64,000 nt of DNA from SB25 sp029560875 (GCA_035388225.1 DAOOPM010000006.1:100633-164632); one strand, 5' to 3'; counted from the stretch's first letter, positions 33,719 through 43,663 are shown. The notes: generated by a model not told the origin, from the letters alone. A program made the numbers and translations.

Positions 33719-35865
33719 AATTTATATCCAGCATTAATAGTAAACATCCGACTGTAACCAAGCGTACCCTTATCGAAGTAATCCTGACTACGTGTTACTG
33801 GGTACCGGATTTCTGTATCTAGAAGATTAGAGATTGAGAACGAGGCAAATATTCCATCTTTAATGATATTGTCAACTCGTAAATTTAACCCAAAAACAGT
33901 ATAGGCTGGCGCTGTATCGCCAATTCGAGTTCCATCGCCCGTTGTGGAAATATTATAAGCGGGGTACATTTTATCAACATACCTGAAGTTTATATTGGCC
34001 GAAAGTTTTTTTGTAGGTCTATATGTTATATTACCATACCCCAAAAATTTTGGAGAGTAGTTAAGCTCAATATTTTCGTATCCTTCAGTTTTATCAGTGC
34101 TTATTTGGTACATTCCGCTAAGGTTAATTGTAAGTTTATCGATTGGTTTGAATACTAGTGATAGTTCACTTCCTGTTGTTGTTAACCTTCCAGAGCTGTA
34201 ATTAATCATTCCAAGTGTAAGAGAATTGATTCGTGTAATTAATTTATCGGCATAGTTACGGAAAACACTGAAATTTATTGTGGCATAGTTTCCAATTGTG
34301 GAAATGTAGTTTAACTCTATTGTTTGTATTGTAGATGGCTCCATTTGTGGACGTGATGGATATCTTACAATGTCCATATTCTGTCCAATTGATGGTGCTT
34401 TTATTGCACTGCCATACATGATTTTAATATGATTGCTTTTGTTAGGGTGATATATTATTCCTATTCTAGGAATTACCTCTATTGCGTCGTAGTTATATGT
34501 TCCAACTCTTTTAATGTAACCAGGGCTGTCAGGGTCTAGGGGGTCTGTAGGATAATCGAATCGAACCCTGTAATCAATATCGTATTTGGGAGTTTGTTCA
34601 AATCGAATACCACCAACAATGGAAAGCTTCTCAATTGAATATTGGGCTTGAGTGAAAATTGCCCATCGGTATTTGCTATTTTTACGCGAAAGGCCTGCAT
34701 CAAGGTTATAATAACCTACACTAAGGTTTGGTGCATCAACGGTAAGTTGGTCTCTAAGTGCCTTTCTATAGTATCCTGAGGTTATAATGTTGAACTTATC
34801 GGATGGAGTCCATACTGTGTTGAGTTCTAAATCAAACGATTCGGAATAAATATCGTTAAAGGTGTATGCTGTTGAGTCAGAATTATGTTTATAATCCAAA
34901 AAATTTCGAAATGTATAGTAGCCACCTTTAAATGTAAAACTTAAATTATTATTCAGCAAGAATGTTTTGCCTACAACAAGGTTAGTTGTCTGAATGCGAG
35001 CCAAATGTCCATCATCGTAGCCGGGATAGTAGTCAATTACACCTCTATCAGTAGCGGTTTGTTGAAATCTTGCAAACAATCCCTTGTAATCAAGTGAGAA
35101 GTCAAAGTATTTCCTATGGTCCTCAAGTTGACCCTTACTTGTAGGTGGAATATCGCCCCATTCGCCATTTGGGTTAACAACTGTATTCATTTTCTCCCAA
35201 GGCTCATCTATTCCATAGTTTCCATATACCCCAGCGTTTGCTGTAAAAGTGAATATTTCATTCTTAGCAACAGCCTTACCAAAGGCTCTGTATTGTCCAT
35301 TATTGCCAATGCCAGCCGATGCAATGCTTTTATTTGATTCGTTAGTGATTATGTTGATTGCACCAAAAAAAGCACTATTACCATATATTACGGATAGGGG
35401 ACCTCTAACAACTTCAATCCTATCAATGGCTTCAACTGGAACATTAATTTTTGTTGTGGGAAAGGAGTTGTACCACTCTTCCATTTGGTTTACTCCGTTT
35501 ACAAGTATAATAATATTGCTAAATGTTCCATTGGTATAAAAGCCTCTTACTCCAAAATTGTCAGTACCAAACCATAGGTAATCGTTCATTTGGTACATTC
35601 CCGTTACATTTGCAAATATATCTTCGATAGATTGATAGCCCGAGGCTTCAATCTTTTCCCTGGTTATTAGAACTATACTGGCGGGTATATCCGATATCTT
35701 TTCCGATTTCTTGCTTGCAGTGGTTACCTCAATACTCAAAAGGTCCTCAAGCGAAAGGGTGTATATGCTATCTATAGCATTGTTTTGAGCAATTCCAATG
35801 CTCGATATCAACGAAAAAATAATAGTTGTTAAATAGTTAATTTTTGAGCAAAAGAAATTTCTCAT
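33715..35865 (-). CDS. TonB-dependent outer-membrane receptor
   Basis: 716 residues from the ATG at 35865, which gives a signal peptide ending near IGIAQ. The plug domain is at about residues 50-170: TASKKSEKISDIPASIVLIT, VRGFYTNGTFSNIIILVNG and RIEVVRGPLSVIYGNSAFF are the classical signatures. A 22-strand barrel follows and ends in Phe (NAGYKF). It lacks the N-terminal carboxypeptidase-like domain of SusC proteins, so a siderophore, cobalamin or metal-chelate type is more likely; the substrate is unknown. It would be energised by an ExbB/ExbD/TonB system such as that at 2894-5223. No partner lipoprotein is adjacent. Confidence 0.92.
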   Translation of the reverse strand: MRNFFCSKINYLTTIIFSLISSIGIAQNNAIDSIYTLSLEDLLSIEVTTASKKSEKISDIPASIVLITREKIEASGYQSIEDIFANVTGMYQMNDYLWFGTDNFGVRGFYTNGTFSNIIILVNGVNQMEEWYNSFPTTKINVPVEAIDRIEVVRGPLSVIYGNSAFFGAINIITNESNKSIASAGIGNNGQYRAFGKAVAKNEIFTFTANAGVYGNYGIDEPWEKMNTVVNPNGEWGDIPPTSKGQLEDHRKYFDFSLDYKGLFARFQQTATDRGVIDYYPGYDDGHLARIQTTNLVVGKTFLLNNNLSFTFKGGYYTFRNFLDYKHNSDSTAYTFNDIYSESFDLELNTVWTPSDKFNIITSGYYRKALRDQLTVDAPNLSVGYYNLDAGLSRKNSKYRWAIFTQAQYSIEKLSIVGGIRFEQTPKYDIDYRVRFDYPTDPLDPDSPGYIKRVGTYNYDAIEVIPRIGIIYHPNKSNHIKIMYGSAIKAPSIGQNMDIVRYPSRPQMEPSTIQTIELNYISTIGNYATINFSVFRNYADKLITRINSLTLGMINYSSGRLTTTGSELSLVFKPIDKLTINLSGMYQISTDKTEGYENIELNYSPKFLGYGNITYRPTKKLSANINFRYVDKMYPAYNISTTGDGTRIGDTAPAYTVFGLNLRVDNIIKDGIFASFSISNLLDTEIRYPVTRSQDYFDKGTLGYSRMFTINAGYKF

Positions 35866-35930
35866 ATAAATTGAGATGGTTATGTATTCCAAGTCAATTT
35901 ACAAATAAAAGATACGTTGTAAAAGAGTTT

Positions 35931-36887
35931 TTAGGCTTTTCTTAAACCTAAATGGTATTTTTCCTTTATCTTTTTTAAGAATGTAGCAATGTGTCGCTCA
36001 ACTTTGTGCTGGTAAATATCTGGGATTGTGATCAGTATGCCAGTTTCCTCAACCTCGCCAAACTCATGGTTAATTACCGTTCCAAATACTTTCATTGAAG
36101 GGCTAATATTCATGTAAGAGTTAATAAGCGGAGGAATTTTCTCGCCTAAATCTCTTATTTTTTGCGAAAGTATTTTATAATCCTCATTATAGGAGTTTCC
36201 TGTAAATACCTTTGCAAGAGCTGATCTATCCAAATCAACCTCTATTGGATTAATAGGAATAACTAAGCCTTCATTATCCTTGAAGTATTTTTCGAAAAAG
36301 TAGAAAAGTAGATTTCGAGCTTCAACATTGTAGGTATTGTACATTGTTACTTTTCCGAAGAAATATTTTATGTGTGGATTTAAAACGATTAGCGCACCTA
36401 AACCATCCCAAAGGTTATCCAATGCGTAAAGCCCCTTTCCGGAGCGACTTAATGCTTGATATTTAGGTTGTACAAATGACCGTCCTAGTTCAATCATTTG
36501 GGGCATATAGTTATTCTTGAACTTTTCGGAAAAGTTAAATAGATGCTTCGTGGAAAGGTTGATTTCCTCTCCTTTAGTGGGGTCTACACTGTGGAAACGA
36601 TACCCTCCGAGAATCTCCTCCTCCTTGGGGTCCCATACAATTAATTGCTTGTAGCAATTTTCGCAGGTGTCGTAGTCATCAATATCTACCTCGAAACCAG
36701 TACCTCCGCCCGCCGACCTAAAGGTTAACTCTCTTAACCGACCAACTTCGCGCATTAAATTTGGAGAATTCTTTGCAGTAAAGATGTATAGCTCGTTATT
36801 GGCGTTATTGGTATGCCTTACAAACCTTTCTGGGGTTAACTCCGCCAGAATAAGTTTTTTGTCGACTGGTTCAATTATATGTTTCAT
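35931..36887 (-). CDS. GlsB-like glycine-lipid N-acyltransferase (GNAT superfamily)
   Basis: 318 residues, cytoplasmic. An N-terminal GNAT-like acyltransferase domain contains LRELTFRSAGGGTG, then DDYDTCENCYKQLIVWD and EEILGGYRFH, followed by ELGRSFVQPKYQ. This is the pattern of OlsB/hemolysin-like acyl-ACP N-acyltransferases. In Bacteroides thetaiotaomicron GlsB (BT_3459) with GlsA makes glycine lipids and is needed for fitness. The neighbouring upstream gene is a GlsA-type acyltransferase, so the pair is recognised by synteny. The mature product would be a 3-hydroxy fatty acid amide of glycine or, less likely, ornithine. Confidence 0.82.
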   Translation of the reverse strand: MKHIIEPVDKKLILAELTPERFVRHTNNANNELYIFTAKNSPNLMREVGRLRELTFRSAGGGTGFEVDIDDYDTCENCYKQLIVWDPKEEEILGGYRFHSVDPTKGEEINLSTKHLFNFSEKFKNNYMPQMIELGRSFVQPKYQALSRSGKGLYALDNLWDGLGALIVLNPHIKYFFGKVTMYNTYNVEARNLLFYFFEKYFKDNEGLVIPINPIEVDLDRSALAKVFTGNSYNEDYKILSQKIRDLGEKIPPLINSYMNISPSMKVFGTVINHEFGEVEETGILITIPDIYQHKVERHIATFLKKIKEKYHLGLRKA

Positions 36888-36921
36888 TGCATGTAATGCT
36901 AGGGTGCAAATTTACTTTTAA

Positions 36922-37743
36922 TTAGTTTTTTTGCTGCATATTGTAAACAATATTTTTCACCCATTTTGCCCATTCGTTAGGATTTTTTGAGTTATCGAAG
37001 GTGTTATAGGGAATAGGTTTTCCTATTCTAACAGCAATGCTTTTGCCTTTTTGCTTAAACATCTCATCAACAAGGTAAAGCATTTCAATGTTGGCTTTGA
37101 TTCCCAATGATTTTCTGAACTTTGCAAGATTGTAAAAGAAGCGGGAATTTTTTCCACTAAAGTATACAGGAACTACGTTGCGTTGGTGTTTAATCGCCTT
37201 GGAAATGAAACTCTTTTTCCATTCCAAATCCTCAATTTTTCCGTGCTGTTTGCGGGAGCAAAGACCTGCTGGGAAGTACAATATTTGGGTAGATGACGCA
37301 TAGGCATCCTCTAACATTCGAGCATTCTGAGACGACTGTGCTCCATGCTTGTTTACTGGGATGAACACTGAATGTAATTGCGTGATATGCATCAACAAAT
37401 CATTAACTGGGAATTTCACCTCGGGAAATTTTTTACCAAGGGAATGAATTAGAATCATTCCATCCAGCCCTCCTAATGGATGATTCGATGCAAAAAGATA
37501 TCTTCCATCGGGGTCAATATTTTCGATACCCTCCACAGAGTATCCTACGTTCATCATTTTTAGAACTTCATCAATAAAGTCGATACCCTGCTTATCTCCA
37601 TTCCTTAGTAGAAAGTCATTTATTTCATCCTGATGTATAATTCTTTTAAGGTATCTAACTATAAACCGAGGTAAAGTCTTTAGAAGTCGAGGACTCTTTG
37701 ATGCTATAACATTTTCAACATCAATGAATTTTTTCTTTTCCAC
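36922..37743 (-). CDS. GlsA-like lysolipid acyltransferase
   Basis: 273 residues. It is a PlsC-type (LPLAT) enzyme: the acyltransferase motif is SNHPLGGLDG (His-x4-Asp variant of H(x)4D), followed by FPAGLCSRK and VVPVYFSGKNSRF. It should add a second acyl group to the hydroxyl of the N-acyl glycine made by the GlsB-like protein. The start codon is GTG at 37743; no in-frame ATG lies nearby. It lies 34 nt upstream of the glsB-like gene and is co-transcribed. A -7 box lies just upstream at 37768-37775. Confidence 0.82.
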   Translation of the reverse strand: MEKKKFIDVENVIASKSPRLLKTLPRFIVRYLKRIIHQDEINDFLLRNGDKQGIDFIDEVLKMMNVGYSVEGIENIDPDGRYLFASNHPLGGLDGMILIHSLGKKFPEVKFPVNDLLMHITQLHSVFIPVNKHGAQSSQNARMLEDAYASSTQILYFPAGLCSRKQHGKIEDLEWKKSFISKAIKHQRNVVPVYFSGKNSRFFYNLAKFRKSLGIKANIEMLYLVDEMFKQKGKSIAVRIGKPIPYNTFDNSKNPNEWAKWVKNIVYNMQQKN

Positions 37744-37767
37744 TTAATTCCAATAATTTGTTCTGTG

Positions 37768-37775
37768 CAAATATA
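37768..37775 (-). promoter_or_regulatory. -7 box of the glsA-glsB operon
   Basis: TATATTTG on the minus strand, a perfect TAnnTTTG, 24 nt before the GTG start. No convincing -33. Confidence 0.45.
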
Positions 37776-37813
37776 CTAAACCCTTGGTTTGCTCTAGGAG
37801 TTTAATGAAAAGA

Positions 37814-38437
37814 TTAGATAAACTTAACTATTTCGGTTACAAATGTCCATATTCCATTAAGAATCATTTGTACCCCAATTGTTGCAACAATTAAACCGAA
37901 TATTCTAACGAGAGGATTCATCAGATTATATCTCGACAGAAATTTGCCAATATTCCTTGCATAAATCATAAATACAAGATTTATGGCAAGTGCTGCAGCA
38001 ATAGATACAATAGTGTTGGTATGGCCATAGTGGGAGGGAAAAGTAACTGCAGCGGTTATGGTGGCTGGTCCTGCAATCATGGGGATTGCAATTGGTACGG
38101 TTGTAATATCCTTTACCGATACGTTTTTGTCAACTTTAATAAACATTCCGTTCTGCAAACCATTTAATCCGTTATAGAATAGTACTACTCCACAGGTAAT
38201 TTGGAATGCGTAGATTTCTATGTGGAACGCATAGCTGAAAACAATTTCGCCCAACAAAAGAAAAAATACCAGTATTATAAATGCTGTAATTGTTGCTTTA
38301 ATGGCTATTAGTCTTGTACTCGCTTCATCGAACTGATTTTGGAGCGATGTTATCACAAAAACTTTTTGAATTGGGTTTACCAACGCAATTATTGCAACAA
38401 AGCAGCTAAGAAGAAGTTTAACTTTAAATGCAAGCAT
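37814..38437 (-). CDS. MarC family integral membrane protein
   Basis: 207 residues from the ATG at 38437; the upstream TTG at 38458 would add seven residues. Six hydrophobic helices are visible. FVAIIALVNPIQKVF near the N-terminus and IPMIAGPATITAAV near the middle are the two half-repeats of the MarC/YhcE fold. The family's role is unclear; it is not a multiple-antibiotic determinant despite its name. It lies 70 nt upstream of glsA, transcribed on the same strand, and may be independent. Confidence 0.88.
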   Translation of the reverse strand: MLAFKVKLLLSCFVAIIALVNPIQKVFVITSLQNQFDEASTRLIAIKATITAFIILVFFLLLGEIVFSYAFHIEIYAFQITCGVVLFYNGLNGLQNGMFIKVDKNVSVKDITTVPIAIPMIAGPATITAAVTFPSHYGHTNTIVSIAAALAINLVFMIYARNIGKFLSRYNLMNPLVRIFGLIVATIGVQMILNGIWTFVTEIVKFI

Positions 38438-38582
38438 GCTTATTGGTTTGATTATCAAAAAAATATATCACCATAAAATTATTAAAAAAATTTATTGAAA
38501 GGGAGTAGGGGTGTAATAAAAATTAGTTGTCATAGGTTCAAAGTGAGATTTTTCACTATCGTTAAAACTAATTTAAAATATT

Positions 38583-39854
38583 ATGAAGACAAAAATTAAT
38601 TTTTTATTCACACTAGGCTTAGTTGTAATTTTAGCAAACTATGTAAAAGCTCAGGAGAAAACCGATTCCGCAGTAAGGGCATTTCAGTTAACATTGGTAA
38701 CTCCACTTGGAACAAACGGAGTAGAATCCGGAAACATAACTAATAAGCTCTCAATTAACATTCTGGCAGGCTATAATGGTGGGCTAAAAGGAACAGAGTT
38801 TGGTTGCATTGCAAACGTACTAAAGGGCGATATGGATGGTGCGCAGTTTGCAGGTTATGCTAACGTAAATCTAAAAACTGGTAAAGGTTTTCAGGGAGCA
38901 GGTTTCTTGAACTATAACCATAAAGAGTTTAGGGGAGCCCAACTTTCAGGTTATGCAAACGTTGTTCTGGCAAATAGCAATGGTTTTCAGGGAGCAGGGT
39001 TTGCAAATGTTGTGAAGGGTAACTACAAGGGAGTTCAGTTAGCTGGGTTTGCAAGTGTTGTTACCGATTCTATGGATGGTTTCCAGGGTGCAGGTTTTTC
39101 GAATTACTCAAGAGGAAATACCAAGGGTCAGATTGCTGGATTTGCGAACTTTAACATAGGCGAAGGGAAGGGGCCTCAAATTTCGGGATTTGGAAATATT
39201 AATACTGGTGATTTTAGAGGTGTACAATTATCGGGTTTTTCTAACATAAATACAGGACGGACTGATGGCGTTCAGATTTCAGGGTTCATTAACTACACAA
39301 AAGTGCTAAAAGGGTTACAACTGGGTGTCTTTAACTATGTTGATTCTCTTGAGAAAGGCGTATCTATTGGAGTAATAAGTTTCGTTCGCAATGGATACCA
39401 TAAGTTTGAAATTAGTGGTAATGAGTCTATGTATGGAGTTTTAAGTTATAAAACAGGAACAAGAAGTTTCTACAACATTATCTCGGTTGGTGCTGCAACC
39501 CGGAGCGATAAAATTTACTGGGGATGGGGCTATGGTATTGGAACAATTGTGCCAGTTAAAGGGAAAGTTGACTTGAACTTTGAGGCAACCTGCTATCAGG
39601 TTAATGAGGATGAGTGGTACACCAATAGGTTAAATCTTCACAATAGAATCAATGCTCTAGTTTCGGTGCAGATATCCAATAATCTTACAATCTTTGGTGG
39701 CCCATCGTGGAATGTGCTTGTTTCCGATATAACCGATAAGAGCGGAAATATTGTAGATTCTGATTATGCTCCTTGGAGCACATTCGATAAAACATACGAT
39801 AACGAAACGAATGTAAAAATGTACCCAGGATTTAGTTTAGGTATGCGATTCTAG
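38583..39854 (+). CDS. LA_2272-like surface repeat protein
   Basis: 423 residues with a signal peptide ending at VKAQ (near residue 24). After FQLTLVTPLGTNG, residues 60-270 contain about ten copies of a roughly 21-residue unit of the type G(F/V)Q-(G/I/L)-(A/S)-G-F-x-N (for example GFQGAGFANV, GVQLAGFASV, GVQISGFINY). Residues 290-423 are beta-rich with an aromatic C-terminus (GFSLGMRF), compatible with a barrel anchor. The pattern matches, from memory, the LA_2272 surface-repeat family known from Leptospira and widespread in Bacteroidota. Function unknown. Confidence 0.8.
   Translation: MKTKINFLFTLGLVVILANYVKAQEKTDSAVRAFQLTLVTPLGTNGVESGNITNKLSINILAGYNGGLKGTEFGCIANVLKGDMDGAQFAGYANVNLKTGKGFQGAGFLNYNHKEFRGAQLSGYANVVLANSNGFQGAGFANVVKGNYKGVQLAGFASVVTDSMDGFQGAGFSNYSRGNTKGQIAGFANFNIGEGKGPQISGFGNINTGDFRGVQLSGFSNINTGRTDGVQISGFINYTKVLKGLQLGVFNYVDSLEKGVSIGVISFVRNGYHKFEISGNESMYGVLSYKTGTRSFYNIISVGAATRSDKIYWGWGYGIGTIVPVKGKVDLNFEATCYQVNEDEWYTNRLNLHNRINALVSVQISNNLTIFGGPSWNVLVSDITDKSGNIVDSDYAPWSTFDKTYDNETNVKMYPGFSLGMRF
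38790..39390 (+). repeat. Degenerate tandem repeat region inside the surface repeat gene
   Basis: About ten units of roughly 63 nt encoding GxQxAGFxN motifs. The protein motif is conserved, the DNA less so. Confidence 0.7.
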
Positions 39855-39863
39855 TAATTTTGA

Positions 39864-39904
39864 TAAAGAGAAAGGGTGTCATACTTGACACCCTTTCTTT
39901 CTTT
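39864..39904. terminator. Bidirectional terminator between the surface repeat gene and the OmpA-family gene
   Basis: GAAAGGGTGTC, 6-nt loop, GACACCCTTTC, with A-rich and T-rich flanks on either side. Confidence 0.85.
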
Positions 39905-42267
39905 TAAATATCGATAATTGTAAATTCAACTCTTCTGTTTTGAGCTCTGCCTTTTGCTGTAGCATTAGACGCTTTAGGTTTCTTAGAGCTATATCCTTTC
40001 GATACAATTCTGTCCTTGGCAACTCCCTGCGATATCACATAGTCGGCAACAGATTTTGCACGCTGTTCGGATATTTTTTGGTTAACAACTGGTGAACCAG
40101 TATTATCGGTGTGTCCACTAATTTCAACCATAACGTTCGGATACTCGTTCAGGAATTCCACAAGGGCATTCAAAGAACGGAACGATGTAGGCTTTAGTTT
40201 TGATTTACCTACTTCAAAGTAAATAAAGTCGATATTTACAGTTTGCCCAACCTCTATAGGTGTAACGTAGAAATTCTTGGCAATTTTTGTTCCCTTCTTA
40301 ACCTTGGTTAAATCAACCTGTTCGTACTTGTTGTAGAAATTCTTAACCGAAGGAAGAATATCGTACGAAACTCCAACAGGAAGTTTAAGAGTATATGATG
40401 CATTTGATGAATCGTAGCGGAATCCCATAGTCTCAACCCCATTGACTTTCAGTTTAACAGGAATATCGGAAGTTAAAGGCTTATCGGTTTTTATATTGAT
40501 AATGTTTCCGCTAAGTATCGCCATATTAGCATCCTTGCGCTCTGCAAATACGTTGTGGGCAACCTTGGCATACTCAACGTATCCTGTTAAATCAAGCTCA
40601 TTATTCAAAGAGATATAATCCTTTGATGCAATTGCTGTGGTGTATTTAAATCCGTAAGGTAAGCGAATGGTAAATGAGCCGTTAACTGGGTCAATAACAA
40701 CCGTATCGATAGGATTGCCGTTTACAACAAGTTTTGGAAACGATGCTCCAATAATAGGTGTGAAAGTATTGTTATCGAGTGCAGTACCTTTTACCTCAAT
40801 CCAAGGAACAGATTGAATGTAAAAGTTCACCTCTTTTTCGGTGTACGAAATTGCAGTTGTAACATCAACTGTATCGGCTTTACTAATGAAATTTGGCACC
40901 TTTGCATTTACAATGTATTTGCTACCCAACGGAAGAATAGCTTTATACTCTGCAATTTCGGTTCCATACTTAACCGAGTCGGAAAGTAGGTTATTGATTA
41001 ATATTTTGGGATTATTTTCGAGCGATATAGGCAAGTTTGTACGTGTATTAATAATCTTACCAAATATTTTTACGTAGGGGATTGACTCAAAGTATAAGTT
41101 TTTATTCATTTCGGTGTATTCCTTGATATTGGTAGCATCAAGGGAGTCAACTACGCCAACCCAGTTTAGCAATTCCGGTTTTATGATGTAATTCTGACCA
41201 AAAGGCAACAAAACCTCATACGATGCCGATGCTTTATCTATTTTTAGTTCAGCTACCTCGTTACCATTAAACGTAATTCTATAGTTAGTATCCGCAAGCA
41301 TAAGTTTTTCATCGGCCTTACTTAGAATTAATCCAGAAAGTTTAACATTGGGGTTATCTTCGAAAATTTTAACCTTGAATATATCAGATTTTCCAATGGA
41401 AGCAGAATCGGAGCAGAAATAGGCCCAGTTTTCCTTTTTGTTTAATCTATAGTAGTTTTCCCAACCAGCGGTGTTTATTGTATCACTCAAAGGAATGGGT
41501 AACGACCAGTTCTTATAGGTATCATCGGTTCTGTTGCTTGCGTATAAGTTGTAGTTGCCTTTCACCTTGCAGCTAAAGTAGAGTGCCTTTCCGTCGGCCG
41601 ATAAAAATGGTGCCTCATAGCTGTCGCCATTATCTTTGCCAACAAAATTAAGTTCTTGAGGCTTGGAGTACTTGCCATTGTCTTTTTTTATTGCGATGTA
41701 TAGTTTATTATCTTTTTTATTGCTGCGCTTGCTGTAGGAAAGGAAGATGTAATTTTTATCTGGTGTGATGTATGCAGTAGTTGCTCTGCCTCTATTCTGC
41801 CGAGTATAGCCTGCCACATTAAGAGATATGGGTTTCCCCCAGTTTTCGCTATCGGTTCTTTCTATTAACGAAAGTCCTCTATCAATCCAGTATTTGCCAT
41901 TTTTAGAGTACTTTCCATTAATAAGGAACGTATTTCCATCGTCGAGTATTCCTAATATAGCATTGTAGCGACCAATGTTTATGGAGTTTGATAATCGTTT
42001 TGCTTCAGTCCAAGTTCCATCTTCGTTTAGCACGGAGTACCATATATCCTGACTATTTATTCCACCAAATCTATTTTCTGGATGATTTGCTCTGGAAAAG
42101 TATAATATCTTTCCATCGGGATGTAAAATTGGGTTAATTTCTGGGTACTCAGAGTTGACAGATGTACCTAAATTTGATGGTAAAAATGATGTTTGAGCAG
42201 TTGCAATGCTCAAAACATTTACTATTATGGCGAGTACTACTAAAGTCTTTAAAATTGCATTTTTCAT
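39904..42267 (-). CDS. OmpA family protein with PD40 propeller and repeat domains
   Basis: 787 residues with a signal peptide ending at ATAQ. A WD40-like PD40 beta-propeller occupies about 30-300 (LHPDGKILYFSRANHP, LSADGKALYFSCK). Four beta-sandwich repeats of about 90 residues follow at roughly 305-665; each has a (L)PFG/LPLG/LPYG/LPVG turn and ends in a KN(L/F)Y-type strand. The C-terminal OmpA domain lies at about 675-787 (IDFIYFEVGKSKLKP, ISGHTDNTG, SEQRAKSVADYV, GRAQNRRVEF) and binds diaminopimelate in peptidoglycan. It probably links an outer-membrane assembly to the cell wall. It is followed upstream by two envelope genes on the same strand. Confidence 0.9.
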   Translation of the reverse strand: MKNAILKTLVVLAIIVNVLSIATAQTSFLPSNLGTSVNSEYPEINPILHPDGKILYFSRANHPENRFGGINSQDIWYSVLNEDGTWTEAKRLSNSINIGRYNAILGILDDGNTFLINGKYSKNGKYWIDRGLSLIERTDSENWGKPISLNVAGYTRQNRGRATTAYITPDKNYIFLSYSKRSNKKDNKLYIAIKKDNGKYSKPQELNFVGKDNGDSYEAPFLSADGKALYFSCKVKGNYNLYASNRTDDTYKNWSLPIPLSDTINTAGWENYYRLNKKENWAYFCSDSASIGKSDIFKVKIFEDNPNVKLSGLILSKADEKLMLADTNYRITFNGNEVAELKIDKASASYEVLLPFGQNYIIKPELLNWVGVVDSLDATNIKEYTEMNKNLYFESIPYVKIFGKIINTRTNLPISLENNPKILINNLLSDSVKYGTEIAEYKAILPLGSKYIVNAKVPNFISKADTVDVTTAISYTEKEVNFYIQSVPWIEVKGTALDNNTFTPIIGASFPKLVVNGNPIDTVVIDPVNGSFTIRLPYGFKYTTAIASKDYISLNNELDLTGYVEYAKVAHNVFAERKDANMAILSGNIINIKTDKPLTSDIPVKLKVNGVETMGFRYDSSNASYTLKLPVGVSYDILPSVKNFYNKYEQVDLTKVKKGTKIAKNFYVTPIEVGQTVNIDFIYFEVGKSKLKPTSFRSLNALVEFLNEYPNVMVEISGHTDNTGSPVVNQKISEQRAKSVADYVISQGVAKDRIVSKGYSSKKPKASNATAKGRAQNRRVEFTIIDI

Positions 42268-42298
42268 TGGTGATATTATTTAATTCAACCTTGAATTT

Positions 42299-43663
42299 TT
42301 ATCTGTAAGGCATTCCCTCGGGTTGTTTAACTCTTCCAAATACCCAGTTCATGCCAAATCTAAAATTGGCATTGGTGGTATATAGTGGATTAATAGCAGG
42401 ATATAGATTGTCAGCAACAATAAAAATCTGTGTGGGGCCAGGTTTTATCATAAATCCAAAACCCAGATTGTTAAATGACCTTTGATTCAACGATGCTGTT
42501 GCTATTATATTAAACCAGCGGCCAATACCTTGCTGTAATCCAAATGTTAACGCAGGGTAGAATTTACTGTTGTATACTCCCGTAAATGAGAACCCTAGTG
42601 ATGTCCTCCGAGCCAAATCATAACTAGCCGTTAAGTTGAACTTTGGGTGAAGCCAAGTGCGGTACGAGGAATAAATGGTATCTCTATCAAAATCATCCTC
42701 CATTGCTTGTAATATTGAATCAACATCAACACTTCCACCATAAAGCCATTCAGCCACCATATCTAATCCGTTAAAGTCAGTTTCGCCTTTAAGGGTGTAG
42801 GTTTGAACGCTATCTTTCCAGTTGATAAAACCTAAGTCGTAAAAGGAGAAGGAAAGTCTTGTTCTGTCGTCGTATTTGTAAGTAACCCCTCCACTTAGAG
42901 CAAAACCCTTATTTTTGAAATTTGTGAAATAGTTGGTAATCCAATTCATATCATCAACATGGTCAATACTTGGGTCTCCGGCACTATTCCTTGGTATTCC
43001 GGCTGTATATAGCTTAGCATCGGCATGTCCGTAGTGGCCATACATGGCGGTATCAATCTCTATGTTTAAAACTTCAGGGTCAAATCGTACATTGCTTAAT
43101 CCTTGTAGTAAGCTGATTCTTCCGCCAAAGCTCCACTTGGGGAACTCCTTCATCATTCCAAAGCTGTACTCGTTGTAGAGAGAAACATCAACTTTTAAAT
43201 TTGAAAAATCTAGGGAACTTCCAGCGTAGGCAGAATTTCCTTGTAATGCAAGTCCAATTAAATCTTTTGGATAGTTAAATGTTGCATTAAGATTTTGTCG
43301 GATAGCAAACCAGTAATAGCCGTTTCGTATTTTTGTTCGTAGGTGGAATATATCAACATTTTGACCTACAAAAAGCATGTTGTTATCTTTCAGTTCGCCT
43401 AGAAGTTTATTTGGGTCAACGTGCATTGTATCGTTTCTAAACTCAGCAATATTATTTATTACAAAACCATTTGTAATAAACTGTCCATAAACTGAATTCC
43501 CCGGAAATCCAAGGCTAAGGGTGTGTTCTGGTGTAATAGAGGGGTTGATGTATGAGCTTTGAAAGATATCCCTCATAAAAGGTAGTGTTAACTCAGATTG
43601 GGCTGAAGCGTTAAATGCCAACAAAGCTAGAAGTATATAACAGAAAACTTTTCTCATTTGCAT
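42299..43663 (-). CDS. DUF5723-like outer-membrane protein
   Basis: 454 residues with a signal peptide ending at ASAQ. The start SELTLPFMRDIFQSSYINPSITP and the following beta-rich body match what I recall of DUF5723. Alternating strands with Tyr and Phe, and the C-terminal stretch FRFGMNWVFG, indicate a beta-barrel. No substrate can be inferred. It lies 31 nt upstream of the OmpA-family gene and 41 nt downstream of a lipoprotein gene, all minus strand. Confidence 0.72.
   Translation of the reverse strand: MQMRKVFCYILLALLAFNASAQSELTLPFMRDIFQSSYINPSITPEHTLSLGFPGNSVYGQFITNGFVINNIAEFRNDTMHVDPNKLLGELKDNNMLFVGQNVDIFHLRTKIRNGYYWFAIRQNLNATFNYPKDLIGLALQGNSAYAGSSLDFSNLKVDVSLYNEYSFGMMKEFPKWSFGGRISLLQGLSNVRFDPEVLNIEIDTAMYGHYGHADAKLYTAGIPRNSAGDPSIDHVDDMNWITNYFTNFKNKGFALSGGVTYKYDDRTRLSFSFYDLGFINWKDSVQTYTLKGETDFNGLDMVAEWLYGGSVDVDSILQAMEDDFDRDTIYSSYRTWLHPKFNLTASYDLARRTSLGFSFTGVYNSKFYPALTFGLQQGIGRWFNIIATASLNQRSFNNLGFGFMIKPGPTQIFIVADNLYPAINPLYTTNANFRFGMNWVFGRVKQPEGMPYR

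Noticed and set aside
35865..35930. Cobalamin or other riboswitch ahead of the TonB receptor
   Set aside because: Only about 65 nt separate the receptor start from the upstream gene, too short for such an element, and no conserved box is visible.
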